Positions 56,286-62,255 of a stretch of DNA of 64,000 nucleotides are shown piece by piece; position 1 is the first letter of the stretch; every line of letters begins with the position of its first letter. This DNA comes from Thermotogaceae bacterium (lineage in GTDB: Bacteria; Thermotogota; Thermotogae; Thermotogales; Thermotogaceae). The stretch lies in NCBI GenBank assembly GCA_027077795.1, contig JALWTT010000006.1:186001-250000 (forward strand), read 5' to 3'. The notes beneath the pieces were generated by a model. That model worked only from the letters and a program-made list of their open reading frames with translations, was not told the origin of the DNA and searched no databases. The position numbers and the translations under genes are program-made.

Positions 56286-57201
56286 CCAGCCACCTCCCGA
56301 GGATGTAAACGCCGATTGAAACAGATATCCATAGGATCACTTCCGAAGTTTTAAAGTTCGCTCTCAAGATGGAAACCAAAGTTGTGGAAGGGCTGACGGG
56401 AAGCTTCCCTCCAAAGAACGCCCCCGACAAAAATAGGAGCGTGAAGTAAAACAAGTTCGCAGCCAAGGCGGATGCCTTCTTGAAAATCCTCCCAAGTCCC
56501 ATCCCCAGTGGAACGAACGCTGAGATTCCATACGCCATGCCCATCGTGGTATGGATGGGATCTATATTCGCTTTAATCGCGATTGCCACAGCTACCAAGA
56601 TCCCTGAGGATATCAAGCAAGCCAATGTGTGCGAGAGGAATATCTGCAGATCGAGGGAAAAACTTGAAGGAGGAAAGGATCGAAACATCTTTCTTATTCC
56701 CCTCCTTCTGAAGTACTCCTCGACATTTATCCCTCCAAAGAAACCTACTCCCAAAATCGCCATGACTATTCCAGATGGAAAGTAAAAATCCCTGGCACTG
56801 AGCTTTTTTCCTTCCTCGATGAATTTCACATCTTTGAGGACTTTTTCAGGTTTTCCAAAATTCTCCAATATTGACTCTATGATATCTTTTCCCATCTTTG
56901 ACTTGACCCAAGGGCCGTAGTAAACCCTCACCCCTTTTTCATCGTAGTAAACCCCGCAGTCAGCTTCACCGCCCGTTACAAGGCTCCTTACCTTCTCTTT
57001 GCCTTTGACTTCCAAAACCTTGAAGTTTTTCTCAAAGACGGGAAGAAACACCTTAGGCATGTCGAAAGCAACCTTGATCTCAACTCTTTTTCCAATTCCA
57101 GAGAAAACGCTGGAAAAAGTCAGATACATAAGCGTGGGGAAGATCATTATCCAAAAGAGCGCCGCTCTGTCTCTCAAAAATATGTCCTCGAATACGATCA
57201 A
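56269..57201 (-). CDS. ABC-2 type exporter permease (first subunit)
   Basis: 310 residues, same architecture: TM1 (ALFWIMIFPTLMYLTFSSVF), external domain to about residue 140, then TM2-TM6 with VEEYFRRRGIRKMFRSFPPS and FLSGAFFGGKLP. Paralogue of the next gene; together they would form a heterodimer. ATG overlaps the ATPase stop by four bases. Substrate unknown (drug, lipid or polysaccharide are all possible). Confidence 0.88.
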   Translation of the reverse strand: MIVFEDIFLRDRAALFWIMIFPTLMYLTFSSVFSGIGKRVEIKVAFDMPKVFLPVFEKNFKVLEVKGKEKVRSLVTGGEADCGVYYDEKGVRVYYGPWVKSKMGKDIIESILENFGKPEKVLKDVKFIEEGKKLSARDFYFPSGIVMAILGVGFFGGINVEEYFRRRGIRKMFRSFPPSSFSLDLQIFLSHTLACLISSGILVAVAIAIKANIDPIHTTMGMAYGISAFVPLGMGLGRIFKKASALAANLFYFTLLFLSGAFFGGKLPVSPSTTLVSILRANFKTSEVILWISVSIGVYILGRWLDEMAS

Positions 57202-58034
57202 TCTCTCAGCTCCCTCCCGGTTAGGTGAAGGAACACATCTTCAAGATTCGGCTTTCGAATGCTTATCTCCTCAGCTCCTTTCTCTATGAGATCCTTGACC
57301 GCTTTTTCTGGTCTATCCGTTTCCAGAATCATTTCTTTTCCTCCGACTTTTGCTTTTACAACGCTCTTGAGGTTTGATCTTTTTATTATCTCCTCTGGCG
57401 GTCCCATCTCCACAATCTTTCCTCTGTCCATTATGCACACAGCATCGGAGAGAAACTGTGCTTCTTCCATGTAGTGGGTTGTCAGAAATATGGTTTTCCC
57501 CTCATCTTTCAGGCGGAGTAATATCTCCCACACTCTCCTTCTCGCCGCCGGGTCAAGACCCGTTGTGGGTTCATCGAGAAATATCAGCTTTGGATCATGC
57601 GTTAAAATTGTGGCGAGTGCCAACCTCCTCTTCTGACCTCCTGACAGGTGCCTGACGAGTGTTTTCCTTTTCTCTGAGAGTCCAAGCTCTTCGAGTACTT
57701 TCATTAAATCAGCATCACCGCCATAGGTTCTCTTGAAGAACTTCAGGATTTCCATGACGGTGAGGTTGTCGAAAAGAGCTGTTTCCTGAAAAACAACCGC
57801 AATTCTTCTCCTAGCTTCTGCTGAGAATTTCTCCGGATCTTCACTTAAAACTTCCACGTGTCCTTCATCTCTTTTTCTCAACCCCTCGAGTATCTCGACC
57901 GTCGTTGTCTTCCCCGCACCGTTCGGCCCGAGAAGGGAAAATATCTGTCCTTCTTTCACCGCGAAAGAAATCCCATCCACGGCTTTCACTTTTCCGTAAC
58001 GCTTCTTGAGCTTTTCCACTCTGATTACATCCAT
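57198..58034 (-). CDS. ABC-2 exporter ATPase, DrrA/CcmA-like
   Basis: About 278 residues. Walker A GPNGAGKTTTVE, Q-loop FQETALFD, signature LSGGQKRRLALA, Walker B LIFLDEPTTGLDPAARR and switch His TTHYMEEAQ, with the DrrA-type C-terminal extension. ATG 58034 is chosen by GGGAGG; the longer frame upstream is not needed. First gene of the exporter operon. Confidence 0.94.
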   Translation of the reverse strand: MDVIRVEKLKKRYGKVKAVDGISFAVKEGQIFSLLGPNGAGKTTTVEILEGLRKRDEGHVEVLSEDPEKFSAEARRRIAVVFQETALFDNLTVMEILKFFKRTYGGDADLMKVLEELGLSEKRKTLVRHLSGGQKRRLALATILTHDPKLIFLDEPTTGLDPAARRRVWEILLRLKDEGKTIFLTTHYMEEAQFLSDAVCIMDRGKIVEMGPPEEIIKRSNLKSVVKAKVGGKEMILETDRPEKAVKDLIEKGAEEISIRKPNLEDVFLHLTGRELRD

Positions 58035-58089
58035 CTCATCCCTCCCGGTCATCACCTATACCGCTAACATCGAAATTGCCTCTGTTAAA

Positions 58090-58118
58090 ATTATACATTT
58101 CCCTGGTGGAGCGTCTCA
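58090..58118 (-). promoter_or_regulatory. Possible promoter of the ABC-2 exporter operon
   Basis: Minus strand TGAGAC, 17-base spacer, consensus TATAAT, 56 bases upstream of the ATPase start. Confidence 0.4.
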
Positions 58119-58158
58119 GGAAGATGAGAGCCACTCGAAAAGCTTTTCTTGGTTTTCT

Positions 58159-59670
58159 TTAAGATCTGGTTTTCTTCATTTCGTACATCCTTTTATCCGC
58201 CTCTGAAATCGCTTGCCTCATGTCTCCGAAGAAACCGGAGATTCCGAAGGAAAAGCTCGGTTTGAGCCTGTCAGACCGCTTGAATTTCTCGTTGAGCTTT
58301 GACATTATCTCCCTACCCTTCTCAAGAGGGCAACTTCTGAGAATTATCAGAAACTCATCTCCTCCACTTCTTATCACCACATCCTGTGACCTCAGATTTT
58401 CTTTGCTCACCCGAACGAACTTTTTCAGTATTCTGTCCCCCATTTCATGACCGTATGTGTCGTTTATCCTCTTGAAATTGTCCAAGTCCACGAATATCAC
58501 GAGATCGTGTACTCCTAGGGAGAGATTTCTGAGAAACTTCCTGTTGTAAGCACCCGTTAGGGCATCTGTTAGGTTTTCCAACCTGCTGACTTTGTACTTG
58601 AAAAGGAGATCTTCATAACCGATTATCAGGATATATGAAAAACCCAGAAAGACGGCTATTATCCCGTATGATGACAAAAATTTGGCCTGATTCATCCCAA
58701 ACACCAGATTCATGACGTCATAAGTTGAGGTGAGGAGAGAGAAAAGTAGCAGGATCGTTATCAGGTTGTTCTTTATCTTTGAGGACCTGAAAAGTAGGTA
58801 CGTGATATTCGCCACCGTCAAAGTTGAGGCGTACCTTACGAAGATCTTCAGGTGGTAATGGGATGGTAGAGTCCAAAGCATTGTAGTTGCGAGCAAATTC
58901 ATCAGAAAGAACACCTTGTCCAGTTTTATCCTTTTTCCAGAAATTTCGGATACCCCTAGGATGAGGAAGGCAGGTCCTAGGTAAAGCGAGGAGAGGAAAA
59001 CCTTCCTGATGATCAGCATAGACGCTAAGCTTCCCATATTCCAAAACGGTATCATGTCTATCATGTACACCCCAGCCAGGATGGACGCAATTCCTATGTA
59101 CACATGGATCTTTCTCTGGGTTTTCTCAAGCTTTCCAGATACTATCAGCATCATGACCCCGGAAAAGATCACCATACCTATACCTATCAGAAGAAGTTTC
59201 AGGGTTAGAAAAGACAAAAGTTCGTGCTTCCAGAATGAGCTCTCTTCGATGACCATAGCGGGAACATCTATGCCAAGCTCAGATACGCCATACATTTCGA
59301 GTTTCACATTATTTGTTTTGGTTGGAAGCTCGTATATCAAAGGTTGTTGCCATATCCTTCCAGTTTTGTTCTCTGAAGTTCCAAATGTTCCGACTAGGTT
59401 TCCGTTCGCATAAACTCTGAGGTGTGATGTCTCTATCTTTGGAAGAAAGAGATATGACACCCTGGAGGTCTCCAGAATATCCGATTCCAGAACGATACTA
59501 GAAGGACTTTGGGGAGCGATCTGAAAGCAACATGAAAGATCGCTGTTTCCCCTCTTCCAAACTTCTATCACATATCCGGAAGGTCTCAGAGATACGTCTG
59601 TGAGAAGATAGATGAGAGCGAACATGGAAAACGAGATTAAAAAGGCTTTAACAAGTCTTATACGAAACAC
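58159..59670 (-). CDS. Membrane diguanylate cyclase (GGDEF) with 7TM sensor
   Basis: 503 residues. N-terminal TM, an extracytoplasmic beta-rich domain (about 30-150), about seven TM segments (160-370) as in 7TMR-DISM sensors, and a C-terminal GGDEF domain (DALTGAYNRKFL, FVDLDNFKRINDTYGHEMGD, RSGGDEFLIIL). RSQD five residues before GGDEF fits a product-inhibition I-site. Likely makes cyclic di-GMP in response to an external signal. The start is unusual: GTG 59670 overlaps the ribosome site, whereas GGGGTG lies six bases before an ATA codon at 59661. Confidence 0.9.
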   Translation of the reverse strand: MFRIRLVKAFLISFSMFALIYLLTDVSLRPSGYVIEVWKRGNSDLSCCFQIAPQSPSSIVLESDILETSRVSYLFLPKIETSHLRVYANGNLVGTFGTSENKTGRIWQQPLIYELPTKTNNVKLEMYGVSELGIDVPAMVIEESSFWKHELLSFLTLKLLLIGIGMVIFSGVMMLIVSGKLEKTQRKIHVYIGIASILAGVYMIDMIPFWNMGSLASMLIIRKVFLSSLYLGPAFLILGVSEISGKRIKLDKVFFLMNLLATTMLWTLPSHYHLKIFVRYASTLTVANITYLLFRSSKIKNNLITILLLFSLLTSTYDVMNLVFGMNQAKFLSSYGIIAVFLGFSYILIIGYEDLLFKYKVSRLENLTDALTGAYNRKFLRNLSLGVHDLVIFVDLDNFKRINDTYGHEMGDRILKKFVRVSKENLRSQDVVIRSGGDEFLIILRSCPLEKGREIMSKLNEKFKRSDRLKPSFSFGISGFFGDMRQAISEADKRMYEMKKTRS

Positions 59671-59701
59671 CCCTTCAAGTGCGGGGCTTCACGCAAACTT
59701 A

Positions 59702-59730
59702 ATTTTATCAAAATAAGTTCTTATTTTCAA
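59702..59730 (-). promoter_or_regulatory. Predicted promoter of the GGDEF gene with palindrome in the spacer
   Basis: Minus strand TTGAAA, 17-base spacer, TAAAAT. The spacer and edges hold the perfect palindrome AAAATAAGTTCTTATTTT-type dyad (59710-59727, 8-bp arms and two central bases), a likely repressor or activator site. Confidence 0.5.
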
Positions 59731-59759
59731 AATGATAGAATTCAGTTGAGGTGATGTCG

Positions 59760-61025
59760 ATGGTAGCCTACGAGATCTTTGTTAGGTCCTTCAGGGATTC
59801 AAACGGCGATGGAATAGGGGATATAAAAGGTGTTGTGTATGCTTTAGATTACCTTCAAGATATTCATGTGGATATCCTGTGGCTCACCCCAATCTTTCCA
59901 TCTCCATCTTTTCACGGATACGATGTCGTTGACTACTACTCGGTCAACCCTCTTTATGGTAATGTTGAGGATCTGAAGGATCTGCTGGGGAAAGCCCATT
60001 CCTTGGGAATGAAGGTGATGTTGGATTTGCCATTGAGCCACACCAGTGTTCAGCATCCATGGTTTTCCGAGAAACCAGATTACTACATCTGGGCGGACGA
60101 CGGCACTGACATAAACGAGAGAAGGCCGTGGGACGATGCGTTCATCTGGCATCCTCTACGGAAGAGATACTACAGGGGACTTTTCGGGCCGTGCACTCCC
60201 GATTTGAATTATGAGAACGAAGCAGTTGTAAACGAAGCGGTTGAGGTGGTGAAATTTTGGAGAGGAGTTGGTGTGGACGGGTTCAGATTTGATGCGGCAA
60301 AGCACATATACGAGAATCACGAAAAGAATTTGGAATTCTGGCGGAAAATATCGCAATTTGCAGGAAAATTCAATGTGGCGGAAGTCTGGGACCCGCCAAG
60401 TGTTACGAAACTTTACTCGGATGTCGTTGGCTATGCACTCAACTTTCATCTTTTCGGGTCTCTGATAAAATCTGTGAAGGAGAGAAAACCAGATCACCTT
60501 TACCTTGCAATAAAAGAAACAGGGAGCGCCATGAAAAGCTCTTTCAATTTTTTATCCTCTCACGACACATCCCGCTTGGTGTCCCAATTTCCAGGGGAAA
60601 AGGAAAGGCTGTTTGCCATATCGATTCTGATGACCCTCCCGGGAGTTCCGGTGATCTACTACGGTGACGAGCTAGGAGTTCCCGGGATCTACGATCCATA
60701 CTTTCCCGAGCATGTCGCTGAGCCTTTTCCGTGGTGGGAATCTGGATGTGGGGAAGGACAGACAAGGTGGAAATCCTTCAGATTTTCAAGGCCGCATCAA
60801 GGCTTATCTTATGAGCATCAAAAGAGTGGTGAGAGTTTTCTGAAAAAGGTATCAGAGTGGATTTCGTTCCGCTCGCAGAACTCCTGGATAGACGAAGCGG
60901 GGATAAAAGACCTGAGTGTAGATCAAAGTTCGATAAGCTACACACTGTCCGGCAGAAAATCCATGATGGTGAAACACAACTTTGAAGAGTTCCAAACGGA
61001 AGTTAAATGGAAAGCGGAGCCCTAA
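59760..61025 (+). CDS. amyB: Cytoplasmic GH13 alpha-amylase, AmyB-like
   Basis: 421 residues, no signal peptide. GH13 barrel with YEIFVRSFRDSNGDGIGDI, LDLPLSHTSVQHPWF, nucleophile Asp in GVDGFRFDAAKHI, acid/base Glu in FNVAEVWD and the third Asp in LSSHDTSR. Size and layout match the short intracellular AmyB of Thermotoga, which trims imported maltodextrins. ATG 59760 is set by GAGGTG six bases upstream. Single gene facing the sigma-like cassette; their stops overlap. Confidence 0.9.
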   Translation: MVAYEIFVRSFRDSNGDGIGDIKGVVYALDYLQDIHVDILWLTPIFPSPSFHGYDVVDYYSVNPLYGNVEDLKDLLGKAHSLGMKVMLDLPLSHTSVQHPWFSEKPDYYIWADDGTDINERRPWDDAFIWHPLRKRYYRGLFGPCTPDLNYENEAVVNEAVEVVKFWRGVGVDGFRFDAAKHIYENHEKNLEFWRKISQFAGKFNVAEVWDPPSVTKLYSDVVGYALNFHLFGSLIKSVKERKPDHLYLAIKETGSAMKSSFNFLSSHDTSRLVSQFPGEKERLFAISILMTLPGVPVIYYGDELGVPGIYDPYFPEHVAEPFPWWESGCGEGQTRWKSFRFSRPHQGLSYEHQKSGESFLKKVSEWISFRSQNSWIDEAGIKDLSVDQSSISYTLSGRKSMMVKHNFEEFQTEVKWKAEP

Positions 61026-61036
61026 TCGGGCTCCGC
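61014..61036. terminator. Hairpin shared by amyB and the sigma-like cassette
   Basis: Perfect 9-bp stem GCGGAGCCC / GGGCTCCGC with a five-base loop spanning both stop codons. T-runs on either side are weak, so terminator strength is uncertain. Confidence 0.6.
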
Positions 61037-61330
61037 GAGTGTGTAAATCATCCTTAAAAAGGTGAAAGGGCTTTCCTTACTCTTTGGCGCGTATTCCCCT
61101 GAAAGCATGCTTTTAAGCTTGTAGTTCACCGTCCTTTTTATGTGAGCCGGTAGTGATCCTCGGCTTGGATCGTATATGTCGATCGAGTAAAAAAGAAGGT
61201 AGACTAGCGTCTGGTAAAGGTCATCATACGACGTTATCTTGTACCTGTACTTTCTGTACGTCTTCGCCGCAAGGCTTCTCAAGAAAGGCTCGAACTTTCT
61301 GTATACCCGTTCATATCTCTCACTATCCAA
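61022..61330 (-). CDS. Sigma-70 region-2-like protein without regions 3-4 (RsoA/SigO-like)
   Basis: 102 residues. The central part, YRKFEPFLRSLAAKTYRKY then TSYDDLYQTLVYLLFYSIDI and YDPSRGSLPAHIKRTVNYKL, reads as sigma-70 region 2 (core binding and -10 recognition). No region 4 follows; the C-terminus is a short tail. B. subtilis RsoA is a comparable region-2-only partner of SigO. TTG 61330 is the only fitting start and overlaps the upstream gene by 52 bases in another frame; the open frame further upstream is a shadow. Last gene of a four-gene cassette. Confidence 0.65.
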   Translation of the reverse strand: MDSERYERVYRKFEPFLRSLAAKTYRKYRYKITSYDDLYQTLVYLLFYSIDIYDPSRGSLPAHIKRTVNYKLKSMLSGEYAPKSKESPFTFLRMIYTLAEPD

Positions 61331-61521
61331 TCCACCATCCAGTCTGCGATCCTCTCCACAACCCAATCGTCTATGTTCAAGTCCGGTGTTGGATCTATCT
61401 CTTCCCAGATTTTCATCAGAAGCTCTTTCACCTTCTCTTTCTTCTCCTCTCCATTTCCCGGCTCCTCCACTAGCATGCATGCAACCTTGGCTGCGTTCCT
61501 TATCAGCTGAAATTTCCACAC
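61279..61521 (-). CDS. Unknown acidic 80-residue protein of the sigma-like cassette
   Basis: Not recognised. 80 residues from GTG 61521, fixed by GAGGTG six bases upstream. An N-terminal helix with two hydrophobic faces (FQLIRNAAKVACMLVEE), a charged linker, then a Trp-rich acidic helical part (DDWVVERIADWMVDWIVRD). No TM segment. It overlaps the sigma-like gene by 52 bases, so their translation is linked. Possibly a partner or anti-sigma-like protein; no direct evidence. Confidence 0.6.
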   Translation of the reverse strand: MWKFQLIRNAAKVACMLVEEPGNGEEKKEKVKELLMKIWEEIDPTPDLNIDDWVVERIADWMVDWIVRDMNGYTESSSLS

Positions 61522-61531
61522 TTCAAGCACC

Positions 61532-61741
61532 TCACTCAACTAGGTTGAAAAGCTCGTTTGTGGTCGTGTCAACGACAGCCGCTCTGTCAACCTGCCAATC
61601 TGACGGGACGATAACACCTTTCATCGAATTCATCAGATTCTGGACATCCGTTGCTGATATCCCGTCGATTGGATCCTGAAGTTGAAAATTCCTAGACCTA
61701 CCATCACTCGTTATGAAAGACATAATGAGCCTCTTTGCCAC
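61532..61741 (-). CDS. DUF2922-like small protein
   Basis: 69 residues. MAKRLIMSFITSDGRSRNF and the SATDVQNLMNSM / ELFNLVE pattern resemble DUF2922, a small protein family usually found next to DUF1659 and YvrJ genes in Firmicutes. Function unknown. GTG start with GGAGGTG exactly six bases upstream. Its stop lies beside the ribosome site of the 80-residue gene. Confidence 0.72.
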   Translation of the reverse strand: MAKRLIMSFITSDGRSRNFQLQDPIDGISATDVQNLMNSMKGVIVPSDWQVDRAAVVDTTTNELFNLVE

Positions 61742-61754
61742 TGATCACACCTCC

Positions 61755-61934
61755 TCAGAGAATCTGATCTGTTGTTATCTTGAAAGCGGAATCAGCGCTT
61801 CTTTGAGTCAAATTGTCCATGAGGTTCACTATGTTTTGGATGTCCGCATCGGCCGCCGTATCGAGGAGCGGGAGAGTCTGGCGCCTAGTTGTGGATCCAT
61901 CGGGAAGTATCCACACTATCCTGAGCTGTGTCAA
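61755..61934 (-). CDS. DUF1659-like small protein
   Basis: 59 residues from TTG 61934 (GGAGGTG six bases upstream). TQLRIVWILPDGSTTRRQTL then TAADADIQNIVNLMDNLTQ resembles DUF1659 and also the DUF2922-like product next to it, so the two may be related. First gene of the cassette. Function unknown; the family name is by pattern only. Confidence 0.65.
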   Translation of the reverse strand: MTQLRIVWILPDGSTTRRQTLPLLDTAADADIQNIVNLMDNLTQRSADSAFKITTDQIL

Positions 61935-61957
61935 AGTAATCACCTCCGAATGAGTTT

Positions 61958-61971
61958 TTGGAGCGCTCCAA
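61958..61971. repeat. Perfect palindrome in the cassette leader
   Basis: TTGGAGCGCTCCAA, 14 bases, in the 5' leader of the DUF1659-like gene (24-37 bases before its start). Possible operator or hairpin. Confidence 0.45.
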
Positions 61972-61977
61972 TATATA

Positions 61978-61993
61978 GTATACGAATGTATAC
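61978..61993. promoter_or_regulatory. GTATAC inverted repeat upstream of the cassette
   Basis: GTATACGAATGTATAC: two GTATAC blocks four bases apart, next to TATATATT-type -10 sequence on the minus strand. Looks like a regulator site or an unusual promoter for the cassette. Confidence 0.45.
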
Positions 61994-62032
61994 ATTAAAA
62001 GAAGGTTAAGGGAAAATTAAGAAACTTTGATT

Positions 62033-62088
62033 GCAAAACCGATGAACCGCATGGGAGCCTTTGAGTCTAAACTGCAAGGGGGTTTTGC
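62033..62088. repeat. 8-bp inverted repeat enclosing 40 bases
   Basis: GCAAAACC (62033-62040) and GGTTTTGC (62081-62088), the second abutting a TTGACA. Could be a looped operator or small RNA structure. The 320-base space between the cassette and the lipoprotein gene otherwise holds only the promoters listed. Confidence 0.35.
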
Positions 62089-62119
62089 TTGACACTGATG
62101 TAAACTTTTGTGATAAAAT
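62089..62119 (+). promoter_or_regulatory. Predicted upstream promoter of the lipoprotein gene
   Basis: TTGACA, 19-base spacer, TAAAAT (or 17 bases to GATAAA). Consensus -35. Confidence 0.45.
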
Positions 62120-62167
62120 CCCCGTTGAGAATTTTGAATCGAGTCTCATCATTTTCGGTTGGTGTCC

Positions 62168-62198
62168 TTGACACATTTGAAATAAACTATGGTATAAT
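62168..62198 (+). promoter_or_regulatory. Predicted downstream promoter of the lipoprotein gene
   Basis: TTGACA, 19-base spacer, extended TGGTATAAT. Both hexamers are consensus although the spacer is long; 57 bases upstream of the gene. Confidence 0.55.
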
Positions 62199-62255
62199 CA
62201 ACATTGCCGAAAATTAAAAGCAAAATTCCAAAAGAAGGGAGGTGTCCTGTAGCCC

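Noticed and set aside
61331-61519. In-frame upstream extension of the sigma-like gene
   Set aside because: Gly/Arg/Glu-rich low-complexity reading that overlaps the well-initiated 80-aa gene; no ribosome site.
62033-62088. Riboswitch (c-di-GMP, fluoride or cobalamin type) in the lipoprotein upstream region
   Set aside because: The paired ends form a stem but the inner bases do not match conserved cores I know, and the element lies upstream of the predicted promoters.
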